64,000 bases of DNA, from assembly GCF_028737255.1 (NCBI RefSeq), contig NZ_JAQZAN010000001.1, positions 616,567 to 680,566 of the forward strand, written 5' to 3'. The DNA comes from Actinomycetospora straminea. GTDB taxonomy: Bacteria > Actinomycetota > Actinomycetes > Mycobacteriales > Pseudonocardiaceae. Numbering within the stretch: the stretch's first letter is position 1; each line of letters starts with the position of its first letter. The notes beneath the pieces were generated by a model. It was not told the origin of the DNA and did no database searches. It worked only from the letters and a program-made list of their open reading frames with translations. Position numbers and translations under genes: made by a program. Positions 52,600 to 61,360 of the stretch are shown one piece after another.

Positions 52600-54245
52600 C
52601 AGCGCTTGCGGGCCTTCGTCTTGCGGGGCGGGGGCAGGGCGCCCTCGGCCCGCAGCTTGTTGGCGTGCGCCGCCAGCGCCTCGACCAGCGACGGCACGTC
52701 GGCGGTCTCGGGCTTGACGTCGACGCGCAGCCCGAACTCGACGGCGGTCTCCGCGGTCTTCGGGCCGATGCAGGCGACGATCGTGCGGGCGTGCGGCTTG
52801 CCCGCGATCCCGACGAGGTTGCGCACCGTGGACGACGAGGTGAAGCAGACGGCGTCGAACCCGCCGGTCTTGATCGCCTCGCGCACCGGCGCGGGCGGCG
52901 GCGCCGCGCGCACCGTGCGGTACGCGGTGATGTCGTCGATCTCCCAGCCGCGCTGCTGGAGGCCCTCGGCGAGGGTCTCGGTGGCGATGTCGGCGCGCGG
53001 GAGCAGGACGCGGTCGACCGGGTCGAGCACGTCGTCGTGCGGCGGGAAGACGTCGAGCAGGCCCTCGGACGACTGCTCGGTCTCCTCGCCCGGCACGAGC
53101 TCGGGGTGCACGCCGAACGAGCGCACGACGTCGGCCGTGGCCTCGCCGACGCAGGCGATCTTGACGCCGGAGAAGGCGCGGGCGTCGAGCCCGAACTCGC
53201 CGAACTTCTCCCACACGGCGCGCACGGCGTTGGCCGAGGTGAACACGACCCACTGGTAGCGCCCGTCGACCAGGCCCTTGACCGCGCGCTCCATCTGCGC
53301 CGGGCTGCGCGGGGGCTCGACCGCGATGGTCGGCACCTCCTCGGGCACCGCGCCGTGCACGCGCAGGCGGTCGCTCATGGCGCCGGCCTGGTCCTTGGTC
53401 CGCGGCACGAGGACCCGCCAGCCGTACAGCGCGCGGGACTCCCACCACGACAGCGTCGCGCGGTCGGTGACGGCGTCGCCGAGGGTCACGACCAGCGTGC
53501 CCTCGAGCTCCGCGCCGTCGGCGGCGAGCTTGTCCAGGCTGGTCTCGACGGTGCGCTGGCGCGAGCCGGTCCCGGCCGTGGTGACCAGCGCGGGCGTGCC
53601 GGGCTTCCAGCCGTTCTCGACCAGCTGGGCCGAGGCCCCCGCGAGCTCCGCGGCCGTGGCCTGCAGCACCAGCGGGCCGGGCGCGACGGCGAGCGCGGCG
53701 TAGTCGACGGCCTCGCCCGCGGTCAGGTCCACCGAGGTGTGGGCCGGGCCGAGCGCGACGCCGGCGTAGGTCGGGACCGCGGTGTCGGCGGGCATGCCGG
53801 GCACGACGTCGAAGGGGACGCCCGCCGCGGCGACGGCGCGCACCTCGGTGACGACGTCGGGGCGCACGAGCGGGTCGCCCAGGCACAGGCGCACGACCGA
53901 GGCGCCGCCCCGGGCCTCGGTCACGACCGTCTCGGCGAGCGCCGCGGGGTCGGCCGGCGCGGGGCCCGCGCCGGTGCCGGCGGGGTCGTCGGCGGCGAAG
54001 CTCGGCGCCACGACCGCGTCGGTGGCCGGGCCGCCCGCCGCGGGGTCGTCGCCGGCGTGCCCGACCGGGCGCACCGTCACCGACGACGGCAGCAGGCCGA
54101 GGACGTCGGCGGGGACGCCGCGGTCGGCGACGACCAGCGTGGCGGCGGCGAGGGCGTCGCGTGCCCGCACGGTCAGCAGACCGGGGTCCCCGGGTCCGCT
54201 GCCGACGAAGGCGACCCGGCCGGCGGTCGTCGAGGGTGCTGTCAT
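52599..54245 (-). CDS. hemD: Uroporphyrinogen-III methyltransferase-like / uroporphyrinogen-III synthase fusion
   Basis: 548-residue two-domain protein. The N-terminal ~240 residues are a SUMT-like SAM methyltransferase domain ([33 protein letters not shown]). The C-terminal part (about 265-530) is uroporphyrinogen-III synthase ([36 protein letters not shown]). Such fusions are standard in actinobacterial hemACDB operons. It cyclises hydroxymethylbilane for haem; whether the methyltransferase half works (for sirohaem or B12) is unknown. ATG at 54245 has GGAAG six bases upstream; an ATG five codons earlier is possible. Confidence 0.92.
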   Translation of the reverse strand: MTAPSTTAGRVAFVGSGPGDPGLLTVRARDALAAATLVVADRGVPADVLGLLPSSVTVRPVGHAGDDPAAGGPATDAVVAPSFAADDPAGTGAGPAPADPAALAETVVTEARGGASVVRLCLGDPLVRPDVVTEVRAVAAAGVPFDVVPGMPADTAVPTYAGVALGPAHTSVDLTAGEAVDYAALAVAPGPLVLQATAAELAGASAQLVENGWKPGTPALVTTAGTGSRQRTVETSLDKLAADGAELEGTLVVTLGDAVTDRATLSWWESRALYGWRVLVPRTKDQAGAMSDRLRVHGAVPEEVPTIAVEPPRSPAQMERAVKGLVDGRYQWVVFTSANAVRAVWEKFGEFGLDARAFSGVKIACVGEATADVVRSFGVHPELVPGEETEQSSEGLLDVFPPHDDVLDPVDRVLLPRADIATETLAEGLQQRGWEIDDITAYRTVRAAPPPAPVREAIKTGGFDAVCFTSSSTVRNLVGIAGKPHARTIVACIGPKTAETAVEFGLRVDVKPETADVPSLVEALAAHANKLRAEGALPPPRKTKARKR

Positions 54246-54268
54246 GTCTTCCGTTCCCATCGTGGTGT

Positions 54269-55324
54269 TCAGGAGGCGGGCGGCGGGAGCTCGCCGGCGA
54301 CGGCGTCCGGGCCCGGACGGGGCCCCGCCTCGCTGACGGGCATCGCGTACCCCGACGGCTCCGCCCCGTCGGCGAGCAGTTCCTCGGCCAGCTCCCGGCC
54401 GATCCGCTCGGCGTCCTCGGTCTCTCCGGTGGCGGAACCGCGCACGAGCGCGCCGTCCGCCGTGGTGGCCACCGCGCGCAGCGACAGCCGTTCGATCACG
54501 CGTCCGTCGTCGTCGAGGTCCTCGACGACCTCGGCGAGTGCCCCGATCGGGGCGCTGCAGGGCGAGCCCAGGGCCGACAGGACGGTGCGCTCGGCCGTGA
54601 CGGCCAGGGCGACGCCCTCGTCGTGCAGGGTGGTGCGCAGGAGGTGCCCGAGCGCGGGGTCGTCGCTGCGGCACTCGCAGGCGAGCGCGCCCTGCGCCGG
54701 GGCGGGGAGCACCTGCAGGGGGTCGAGCACCTCGGTGGCCTCGCCGACCCGCCCGAGGCGGGCCAGCCCGGCGCGGGCGAGCACGACGGCGTCGAGCTCG
54801 CCCCGGGTCACCTTGGCGATCCGGGTGTCGACGTTGCCGCGGATCGGGACGAGCTGCAGGCCCAGCCCGAGCGCGGCGATCTGCGCGACGCGCCGCGGCG
54901 AGCCGGTGCCCACGACCGCGCCCGGCGGCAGCTCGCCGAGCACCATCCCGTCGCGGGCGATCAGCGCGTCCCGCGGGTCCTCGCGCGCCGGCACGGCGGC
55001 GAGCGCGAGGCCGGGCACCGCCGCGGTCGGCAGGTCCTTGTAGGAGTGCACGGCGACGTCGATCTCGCCGGCGAGCAGCGCGTCGCGCAGCGCGGTGACG
55101 AACACGCCCACCCCGCTGCCCGCGATCGGCGTGCCCGCGGCCTGCGACCGGTCGCCCTCGGTGGAGATCGTGACGACCTCGACCGTGGCGCCGGCCGCGG
55201 TCAGCGCCGAGGCGACGATGTCGGTCTGGGTGCGGGCGAGCAGGCTCGCGCGGGTGCCGACGCGGATGGTCCGGGCGCCCTCGCCGAGGAGGGTCGCGGT
55301 GTCCGCGGCGTCGGTCACGGTCAT
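54269..55324 (-). CDS. hemC: Hydroxymethylbilane synthase (porphobilinogen deaminase)
   Basis: 351 residues; polymerises four porphobilinogens. [15 protein letters not shown] is the family N-terminus, HSYKDLPT and [10 protein letters not shown] hold substrate-binding basic residues, and C256 in [11 protein letters not shown] binds the dipyrromethane cofactor. A ~35-residue Pro/Gly-rich tail is extra. ATG overlaps the hemA stop by four bases; hemD follows after 23 bases. Confidence 0.96.
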   Translation of the reverse strand: MTVTDAADTATLLGEGARTIRVGTRASLLARTQTDIVASALTAAGATVEVVTISTEGDRSQAAGTPIAGSGVGVFVTALRDALLAGEIDVAVHSYKDLPTAAVPGLALAAVPAREDPRDALIARDGMVLGELPPGAVVGTGSPRRVAQIAALGLGLQLVPIRGNVDTRIAKVTRGELDAVVLARAGLARLGRVGEATEVLDPLQVLPAPAQGALACECRSDDPALGHLLRTTLHDEGVALAVTAERTVLSALGSPCSAPIGALAEVVEDLDDDGRVIERLSLRAVATTADGALVRGSATGETEDAERIGRELAEELLADGAEPSGYAMPVSEAGPRPGPDAVAGELPPPAS

Positions 55325-56721
55325 CGCCGCCCCCCGCTGAGGGCCTGGTCCACGTCGTCGCCGGGCTCGACGCTCGTCGTCGCGACCGGGACGGTGCCGG
55401 GCACGGTCCCGGGGACCGTCTCCGTGGCCGCGAGCACCGCCGGCGCCTGCGGGTCGAGCTCGAAGAGCTCGCGCAGCGCCTCGGCGTAGGAGTCGCCGCC
55501 CGGCGCCTGCGCCAGGCGCTTGACCTGCACGGTCGGCGTGTGCAGCAGCTTGTCGACGACGCGGCGCACGGTCTGGGCGACCTCGCCGCGGGCGTGGTCG
55601 TCGAGGTCGGGCAGGCGCCCGGTCAGGCGCAGCAGCTCGGCGTCGACGACCTCGGCGGCGCGCCGGCGCAGCGCGGTCACGGTGGGCGTGACCTCCGCGG
55701 TGCGTTGGGCGGCGAAGTAGGCGCGCACCTCCTCGGCGACGACGGCGCGGGCCTCCTCGACCGCGCGCCCCGCGCTCGCCGAGCGCAGCCGCTCGCCGAG
55801 GGCGGCGAGGTCGACGACGGTGACGCCGGCCAGGTCCGCGGCGCGCGGGTCGACGTCGCGGGGCAGGCCGAGGTCGCAGACGACCAGCGGACGGGCGTCG
55901 CGGGCCGCGAGGGCCCCGCGCACGTCCTCCTCGCCCACGACGGTGCCGACCGCGCCGGTGCAGGCGACGACGACGTCCGCGGCGGCGATCTCGCGGCGCA
56001 GCGCGTCGAGCCCGGTGGCGCGGGCGGCCGCCCCCTCGGCGCGCAGCGAGACCGCGAGCCGCTCGGCGTTGGCCTCGGAGCGGTTGGCCAGCACGGTCTC
56101 GGCGACGCCGGCACGGCGCAGGTGCGCGGCCGACAGGGCGCCCATCGACCCGGCGCCGACGATCAGCGCGCGCCGCCCCTCGAGCGTCCCGAGCGCGGCC
56201 TCGGCGTCGGCGAGGGCCTCGGAGACCACCGAGGCGCCGGCCGCGTCGATGCCGGTCTCGGCGTGGGCGCGCTTGCCGACGCGCAGCGCCTGCTGGGCCA
56301 GCTCGTGCAGCACCCGGCCCGCCGACCCGAGCTCGCGGGCCTCGGCGTACGACGCCCGCAGCTGCCCGAGGATCTGGGCCTCGCCGACGACCATCGAGTC
56401 GAGCCCGGCGGCCACGGAGAACAGGTGCTCCACCGCGGAGCCGGCGTAGTGCACGTAGAGGTGGTCGGTGAGGTCGGAGACCTCGGCGTGCGCGTGGCGG
56501 GCGAGGACGTCGGTGACCTCGGTGAGGCCGCCGTGGAACGTCTCGACCACGGCGTAGATCTCGACGCGGTTGCACGTGGACACGAGCATGGCCTCGGTGA
56601 CGTGCTCGCCGGTGAGCAGGTCGTCGAGCACCTTGCGGGTGTCGTCTCCGGACACGGCGACGCGCTCGAGCACCGGCACCTCGGCGGTGCGGTGCGAGAC
56701 GCCGACCAGGAGCAGGCTCAT
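55321..56721 (-). CDS. hemA: Glutamyl-tRNA reductase
   Basis: First enzyme of the C5 haem pathway, 466 residues; reduces glutamyl-tRNA to glutamate-1-semialdehyde with [22 protein letters not shown] is the start; [10 protein letters not shown] contains the catalytic C50; [13 protein letters not shown] is the NADPH site; the C-terminal dimerisation helix region includes [18 protein letters not shown] Thr/Val/Pro repeat ([11 protein letters not shown]) decorates the tail. The ATG overlaps the rex stop by four bases, coupling haem synthesis to the redox regulator. Confidence 0.97.
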   Translation of the reverse strand: MSLLLVGVSHRTAEVPVLERVAVSGDDTRKVLDDLLTGEHVTEAMLVSTCNRVEIYAVVETFHGGLTEVTDVLARHAHAEVSDLTDHLYVHYAGSAVEHLFSVAAGLDSMVVGEAQILGQLRASYAEARELGSAGRVLHELAQQALRVGKRAHAETGIDAAGASVVSEALADAEAALGTLEGRRALIVGAGSMGALSAAHLRRAGVAETVLANRSEANAERLAVSLRAEGAAARATGLDALRREIAAADVVVACTGAVGTVVGEEDVRGALAARDARPLVVCDLGLPRDVDPRAADLAGVTVVDLAALGERLRSASAGRAVEEARAVVAEEVRAYFAAQRTAEVTPTVTALRRRAAEVVDAELLRLTGRLPDLDDHARGEVAQTVRRVVDKLLHTPTVQVKRLAQAPGGDSYAEALRELFELDPQAPAVLAATETVPGTVPGTVPVATTSVEPGDDVDQALSGGRR

Positions 56722-57551
56722 CGGGAGACCGCCTCTCGCGGGGTCGGGCGCGGGGCCGCTACGGGTCCCGCGGCCGGCACCGTCCCGTGCCGGCGGGCGA
56801 CGTGGAACGAGAGCACCTGCATCTCCACCGCCAGGTCGACCTTGCGCACCTCCACCCCCGCCGGCACGGCGAGCACGGTGGGCGCGAAGTTCAGGATGCT
56901 GCGCACGCCGGCGGCCACGAGGTGGTCGCAGACGCGCTGGGCGGCAGGCGCGGGTGTCGCGACCACGCCGATGGTCACGCCGCGCGCGGCGCACACCGCG
57001 CCGATCGCGTCCGCGTGCTCGACCTCGACGCCGCCGATGGTGGTGCCGACGAGCGCCGGGTCGACGTCGAAGAGGGCCGCGACGGGGAAGCCGCGCTGCG
57101 CGAAGCCCCCGTAGCCGGCCAGGGCGTGCCCGAGGTTGCCGACCCCGACCAGGGCCACCGCGTGCGGCTGCGTCAGGCCCAGGGTGGCCTCGACCTCGGC
57201 GGTGAGCCGGGCGACGTCGTACCCGACCCCGCGCACGCCGGACGAACCGATGTGGGAGAGGTCCTTGCGCAGCTTCGCCGAGTTGACGCCGGCGGCGGCG
57301 GCGAGCTCCTCGCTGGAGACGGTGCCGCGGCCCTCGCCGAGCAGGGTGGTGAGCACGCGCAGGTACACCGCCAGCCGGGCCACGGTCGCCTCGGGCACGG
57401 GGCGGGCGGCGGGGTCGGTCGCGTCGGTGGGGTCGGTCGCGTCGGTCACGTCGCCCGTGTCCTCGGCGTCGACCGGCGCGAGGGCGTCCTCGGGCGTCCG
57501 GGTCGACGGCACCGGGCGTCGGGAGGGCCGGGTGCCGCGGTCGACCGTCAC
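56718..57551 (-). CDS. rex: Redox-sensing transcriptional repressor Rex
   Basis: 277 residues. After a ~50-residue acidic N-terminus comes the winged helix ([38 protein letters not shown]) and then the Rossmann domain with [19 protein letters not shown]. Rex binds operators when NADH/NAD is low and releases them when NADH rises; in Streptomyces it represses rex-hemACD, cyd and other respiratory operons. GTG at 57551 chosen because AGGAGG lies ten bases upstream. First gene of rex-hemA-hemC-hemD-hemB and three membrane-protein genes. Confidence 0.95.
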   Translation of the reverse strand: MTVDRGTRPSRRPVPSTRTPEDALAPVDAEDTGDVTDATDPTDATDPAARPVPEATVARLAVYLRVLTTLLGEGRGTVSSEELAAAAGVNSAKLRKDLSHIGSSGVRGVGYDVARLTAEVEATLGLTQPHAVALVGVGNLGHALAGYGGFAQRGFPVAALFDVDPALVGTTIGGVEVEHADAIGAVCAARGVTIGVVATPAPAAQRVCDHLVAAGVRSILNFAPTVLAVPAGVEVRKVDLAVEMQVLSFHVARRHGTVPAAGPVAAPRPTPREAVSR

Positions 57552-57915
57552 TTCCGGGCGCCTCCTGTCATCCCTCGCTCGCGTGCCGCGCGGCGCGACG
57601 GGCCTCCGCACCCCTCGCGCGGGCCCGCACCTCGCGGCACTGCACCACGCGGACGTCCCCGGAACCGTTCCGGGCAACGCTAGCGCTCGTGAACGCACGC
57701 ACAAAATCGCCGCGACCCGCGGACCAGGGGGCTGGGGTACCCACCGCGCCGACGCGGACCGCGCCGTGTCGTACAGCGTCGTGCAGGCGTCGTGCCGACC
57801 GGCGGAGGCCACCAGTCTGCCACCGGTCGCGCTCCGACGCCGCGCCCGAACCCCGTCCGGAGCAGGACGGCGCGGTACCCGGCGTCTCCCGTGCGCCGTC
57901 CGGTGGACGCCCGCG
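57552..57915 (-). promoter_or_regulatory. Rex operon promoter region with candidate Rex operator
   Basis: A 364-base region without a gene. On the rex strand, TAGCGT (57682-57677) fits a -10 element, with TTTTGT/TTGTGC about 17-18 bases upstream as a weak -35. Between them lies CGTGAACGCACGCACA (57688-57703, plus strand), 12 of 16 matches to the Streptomyces Rex operator as I recall it. A near-perfect palindrome CCGGAACCGTTCCGG (57659-57673) falls at about the expected transcription start, giving a ~115-base leader. The part toward 57915 shows nothing clear. Confidence 0.5.
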
Positions 57916-58590
57916 TCAGACCGTGAGCGCGTCGGGGGTCAGCGCTCCGGCGACGGGATCGGTGGGTGCGGTGGGCGGACGGCCCAGCAGGAAGTCGGCG
58001 GTGGCGCCGTGCATGGCCACGACGGGTCCGACGCCCGCCGCGAGCGTGACCGCGGACGCGTCGGTGACCTCGCCCACGATCCGTGTCACGGTGGCCGCGA
58101 CGGTGCCCGTGAGGTCGGCGGCGAGGCCCAGGAGGTCGATCGGGGCGCGGGCCGCGTCGAGGCGGCCGCGCAGGGCGGGCTCGACGGTGAGGGGGTAGCC
58201 GGTGACCGCGGGGCGCCCGCCCGCCGCGAGCAGCCGGTTCCACGCCTCCGCGTGCGCGACGTGCTGGGCGGCGGCCCCCGACAGGTACGCGGACACGACG
58301 CCCGGGACCGCGCCGAAGCGCCCCTGGGCGGCGCCGGTGGCCGCCTGGCCGAGCAGGTCGCCGGCGAGCCCGGAGAGCGCGGCGCCCAGGGCGATCCAGG
58401 CCACCTCTCCCTCGTAGGCCGCCGGGGCGGTCGACGTGGTGGTCGTGGGCGACGGCGGGACGCCCGGCGCCGGCGGACCCGGCGGCGCGTCGTTCGAGCA
58501 CGCGGCGAGGCCCGCCGCGCCCGCGAGCGCGCCGAGGCCGACGAGGAAGCCGCGCCGGGAGAGGGGCCGGGGCTGCGGACGGGGGCTCAT
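57916..58590 (-). CDS. Tat-exported lipoprotein with DUF4439 (ferritin-like) domain
   Basis: 224 residues. SRRGFLVGLGALAGAAGLAAC combines a twin-arginine signal and a lipobox ending at Cys 31, so it should be a folded lipoprotein outside the membrane. The mature part, after a Pro/Thr linker, is helical (WIALGAALSGLAGDLLGQAA; QHVAHAEAWNRLL; VGPVVAMHGATADFLLGRP), consistent with the actinobacterial DUF4439 ferritin-like family; no metal site is evident. ATG overlaps the next gene upstream by four bases. Confidence 0.8.
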   Translation of the reverse strand: MSPRPQPRPLSRRGFLVGLGALAGAAGLAACSNDAPPGPPAPGVPPSPTTTTSTAPAAYEGEVAWIALGAALSGLAGDLLGQAATGAAQGRFGAVPGVVSAYLSGAAAQHVAHAEAWNRLLAAGGRPAVTGYPLTVEPALRGRLDAARAPIDLLGLAADLTGTVAATVTRIVGEVTDASAVTLAAGVGPVVAMHGATADFLLGRPPTAPTDPVAGALTPDALTV

Positions 58591-59174
58591 CGCGGCGTCC
58601 CCTCGGTCGGCGGCGAGGCCTTCTCCGTGGGGAACAGGACGTCGGGGAAGCCGACGGTGCCCGCGCCCGGGGGCAGGGCGAGCAGGTCCGGGGGCACGGC
58701 GACGAGCTCGGTCCGCCCGCTCGCGAGCAGCGTCTGCAGGGTCAGCAGCAGCGCCTTGCGCCGCGCGGCCGCCGCCGCGTGCCCGGCGACCGTGGTGCGC
58801 ACCGGCGGCGCGGAGAGCTCGACGACGTCGCTGACCAGCGTCTGCGCGAGCACGTCCTCGAGGGTCAGCGCGAGCCCGACCGCGTCACCCGGGCCCCGCA
58901 CCGTCGGCAGCGCCTGCTCCACGACCGGCGCGTACTCGGGGTCGGGGTCGGTCTGCACCCGCCCGCCGGCGTCGCGCGTGGCCTCGGCGAGGTCGGTGCG
59001 CGCCCGCTCGAGGGCCGCGACGGCCGCCGCGAGCAGCTCGCGCACCGGCGCCGGCGCGGACGCCCCGCCGCCGAAGGCCAGGCGCTGCAGGCGGACGTAG
59101 GTGTCGAGCGTCAGCTCCACCAGCGACGAGGCGGTCTGCAGGATCGGCACGTCGGCCGGGGCGGGCGCGGTCAC
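58587..59174 (-). CDS. Helical protein, probable ferritin-like fold, function unknown
   Basis: 195 residues without a signal peptide. Long helices rich in Ala, Leu and Glu (VRELLAAAVAALERARTDLA; GDAVGLALTLEDVLAQTLVS; RRKALLLTLQTLLASGRTEL) suggest a helical bundle like that of its neighbour's DUF4439 domain. GTG start (VTAPAPADVP) overlaps the glutaredoxin-like stop, and its own stop overlaps the lipoprotein gene, so the three form one operon. The function is not known. Confidence 0.65.
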   Translation of the reverse strand: MTAPAPADVPILQTASSLVELTLDTYVRLQRLAFGGGASAPAPVRELLAAAVAALERARTDLAEATRDAGGRVQTDPDPEYAPVVEQALPTVRGPGDAVGLALTLEDVLAQTLVSDVVELSAPPVRTTVAGHAAAAARRKALLLTLQTLLASGRTELVAVPPDLLALPPGAGTVGFPDVLFPTEKASPPTEGTPR

Positions 59175-59557
59175 CGGGCACCCAGCGCGCGCACGAGGTC
59201 GTCGGGCTCCAGGCGCCACGAGGCGATCTCGACGTCGTCGACGAGCACGACGGGGATGCGGTCGCCGTACTCGGCGCGCCACTCCGGGTCGGCGCCCGGC
59301 CCGTCGACGTCCACCACCGTGTGCTCCTCGCCGACGCGGCCGCAGATCTCGCGCACCACGCCCTCCATCCGGTCGCAGGTCCGGCAGTCGGCGCGCACGA
59401 GCACGACGACCCGGACCGCCTCCTCCGACTCCTCCGGGTCCTCCGACGAGGTCCCCGCAAGAGTGTCGGGCAGACCGTCGGATCCGGTGACGCGGGGCGA
59501 CCCGGACTCCGTCGACCCGTCGGAGCGACCGCCCGTCGCACCGCCCACCGACGTCAT
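59171..59557 (-). CDS. Glutaredoxin/thioredoxin-fold protein
   Basis: 128 residues with an acidic/Ser-rich first ~45 residues and a thioredoxin-fold core beginning VRVVVLVRADCRTCDRMEG, where CRTC is the redox pair, then DRIPVVLVDDVEIASWRLEP with the cis-proline. A similar protein precedes hemA in M. tuberculosis (Rv0508, from memory). Possible role in thiol homeostasis for haem synthesis is inferred. The ATG at 59557 is a choice; a later start closer to the core is possible. Confidence 0.75.
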   Translation of the reverse strand: MTSVGGATGGRSDGSTESGSPRVTGSDGLPDTLAGTSSEDPEESEEAVRVVVLVRADCRTCDRMEGVVREICGRVGEEHTVVDVDGPGADPEWRAEYGDRIPVVLVDDVEIASWRLEPDDLVRALGAR

Positions 59558-59839
59558 CGCCCGCTCGTCGGACCGCTCGTCCGCCACCGCCGCGTCGCCT
59601 CCGTCCCGCACCGCCCCGGTGCACCGCCCGGCGGCAGTCTCGCACGGTCCCAGGGGCCCCACGCGGAGCCCCGGGATACCTCCGAATGGCCGCTCGTCGC
59701 ACCGTCGGTGCAGGTCGGAGAGGGTCGGTGCCCCCGCGGGCGCGCCGGTGTCCGGGCAACTCACGCCGCACGTATGCTCCCCCGTCGACGCCCCCTCGGG
59801 GGGATTTCCGGTCGGGGAAGGTCGATCGAGGGGGAGGGC
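59558..59839. promoter_or_regulatory. Divergent control region between glutaredoxin operon and sigma-factor operon
   Basis: 282 bases with no supported gene. TATGCT at 59773-59778 fits a -10 element for the plus-strand leader ORF, without a good -35. CCCCCTCGGGGGG near 59790-59803 is a short hairpin followed by ATTT, between the putative promoter and the ATG. Confidence 0.35.
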
Positions 59840-60025
59840 ATGTCCGACGCTGCCGGTCACCTCGGCCGCGCCTGCGCGCGCCGCGACGGCCGCGCGATCC
59901 GGACCGTCGTCCGGGTCCTCGCGCCCCGCTCCCGCCCCGTCCCGGCGGCCTCCGGCGGTGTCTCCGTCGTGCACAACGCGCCCGCGGCCCGCGCGATGCG
60001 CCCGACTCTCCCCGGAGCGCCGTGA
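59840..60025 (+). CDS. 61-residue leader ORF coupled to the sigma factor
   Basis: Small ORF with a strong ribosome site (GAGGGGGAGG, four bases or fewer before the ATG). About 56 of its 61 sense codons end in G or C. The product is basic, Arg/Ala/Pro-rich (RACARRDGRAIRTVVRVLAP near the start) with two Cys-free halves apart from C12; no domain recognised. Its TGA overlaps the GTG of the sigma gene (GTGA), so translation of the two is probably coupled. It may be a true small protein or a regulatory leader; alternatively the sigma gene's own start is elsewhere. Confidence 0.5.
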   Translation: MSDAAGHLGRACARRDGRAIRTVVRVLAPRSRPVPAASGGVSVVHNAPAARAMRPTLPGAP

Positions 60026-61251
60026 GGCGCGCCGCACCCGATCCCGCCGACGAGCCCGGCGCCGGCCCCGTGCCGGCGCGGGGCGGCGCCCGGCGCGGCC
60101 GGGGCGCGGGCTCCGCCGGGGGTTCCGTGGCCGGTTCCGGGGGGCGGCCCCGCGGCGCGACCGGCACCGACACCCCACCCGAGCCGCTGCTCGACGCGCG
60201 CGCGCACGGGCAGGCGAACGGGTACGGCCCCGTCGCCCCGCCGACCGCGCCCGTGGCCTACCCGGCGCAGCGCCGCCGCGAGGACACCTGGCCCCCGCCG
60301 GACCAGACCCCCGCCGACGCCCCGCCGCGCCGTCCGGGTCGCCCCGGCCGGCACCCCGAGGGCCGCCCGACCCCGCCGTCCGGCCTGCCGCGCCCCGACA
60401 CGCTGCCGCCGGCCGCGGGCCCGGCCGGCCCGGCTGTCCCGGCCGCCCCGCCCGTCCCGCCGGCGCCCCGCACCGGCACCGGCCCGCTGCCCCCGACGGC
60501 CGCGCCGCCCGACCTCGCCGGCCCGCCCGACCTCGCCGTCCCGCCCGTCGACCCCGGCGTGCCCACGGCCGCCGTGCCGCTGCACCCGCCGGGTGACCCG
60601 CACACGGGCGCGCTGCCCGAGGAGTCGGCGTCGGCCGGGACGGCCGTCGACGAGGAGCTCGCCGACGAGCTGGCGGACGACCTCCCCGACGACGGCGCCA
60701 CCGCCGAGGGCTGGGCGCTCGTCCGCCTCGCCCAGGACGGCGACACCCAGGCGTTCGGCGAGCTCTTCGACCGGTACCACGACACCGTCTTCCGGTTCGT
60801 GCTCTTCCGCCTGGGCGACCGCCCGGCCGCGGAGGACCTCACCCAGGAGACCTTCGTCCGCGCGTTCCGCCGGATCGCGTCGGTGAGCTACCAGGGCCGC
60901 GACATCGGCGCCTGGTTCGTGACGATCGCCCGCAACCTCGTGCTCGACCACGTGAAGTCCAGCCGCTACCGGCTCGAGCACTCCACGCCCGAGGTCGCCG
61001 ACGTCGCGCCGTCGAGCGTGCGACCCAGCCCCGAGACCGAGGTCATCGCGGGCGCGACCCACGCCGAGCTGCTCCGCTGCGTCGCCCGTCTCGGTGACGA
61101 CCAGCAGGAGTGCATCGCCCTGCGCTTCCTCCAGGGACTCTCCGTGGCCGAGACCGCGGAGATCATGGGGCGCAACGAGGGCGCCGTGAAGGCTCTGCAG
61201 CACCGGGCGGTCCGCCGCCTCGCTCAACTGTTGCCCGAGGGGCTGCGGTGA
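60022..61251 (+). CDS. ECF-type sigma factor, BldN-like, with long Pro-rich N-terminal extension
   Basis: 409 residues from the GTG that overlaps the leader ORF stop. Residues 1-243 are disordered and Pro/Ala/Arg-rich, ending with an acidic patch (DEELADELADDLPDDGATAE). The sigma core follows: region 2 (AFGELFDRYHDTVFRFVLF, AEDLTQETFVRAFRRI) and region 4 (LRFLQGLSVAETAEIMGRNE then GAVKALQHRAVRRLAQLL). Streptomyces BldN also has an N-terminal extension, though shorter (about 86 residues, from memory), and likewise lies near rex-hem genes and beside its anti-sigma gene rsbN. It should direct RNA polymerase to CGTAAC/CGTTGA-type promoters, one of which precedes the next gene. Confidence 0.85.
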   Translation: MRRAAPDPADEPGAGPVPARGGARRGRGAGSAGGSVAGSGGRPRGATGTDTPPEPLLDARAHGQANGYGPVAPPTAPVAYPAQRRREDTWPPPDQTPADAPPRRPGRPGRHPEGRPTPPSGLPRPDTLPPAAGPAGPAVPAAPPVPPAPRTGTGPLPPTAAPPDLAGPPDLAVPPVDPGVPTAAVPLHPPGDPHTGALPEESASAGTAVDEELADELADDLPDDGATAEGWALVRLAQDGDTQAFGELFDRYHDTVFRFVLFRLGDRPAAEDLTQETFVRAFRRIASVSYQGRDIGAWFVTIARNLVLDHVKSSRYRLEHSTPEVADVAPSSVRPSPETEVIAGATHAELLRCVARLGDDQQECIALRFLQGLSVAETAEIMGRNEGAVKALQHRAVRRLAQLLPEGLR

Positions 61252-61288
61252 GTCACATCGTTGTGGTTCGAACCGCACACCGCATCGT

Positions 61289-61316
61289 CGTAACCGGTCG
61301 CCCGTCTCGTCGTTCA
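61289..61316 (+). promoter_or_regulatory. Putative sigma-BldN-type promoter of the anti-sigma gene
   Basis: CGTAAC (61289-61294) and CGTTCA (61311-61316) are separated by exactly 16 bases. The Streptomyces sigma-BldN consensus as I remember it is CGTAAC-N16-CGTTGA, so 11 of 12 positions match. The element lies 45 bases before the ATG of the anti-sigma candidate, a normal distance for a promoter with a short leader. It implies that the sigma factor drives its own inhibitor. Confidence 0.65.
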
Positions 61317-61360
61317 ACCCAGCGACGAGCACGGCGCGTACGGAAAGTGACGCGTGGACG

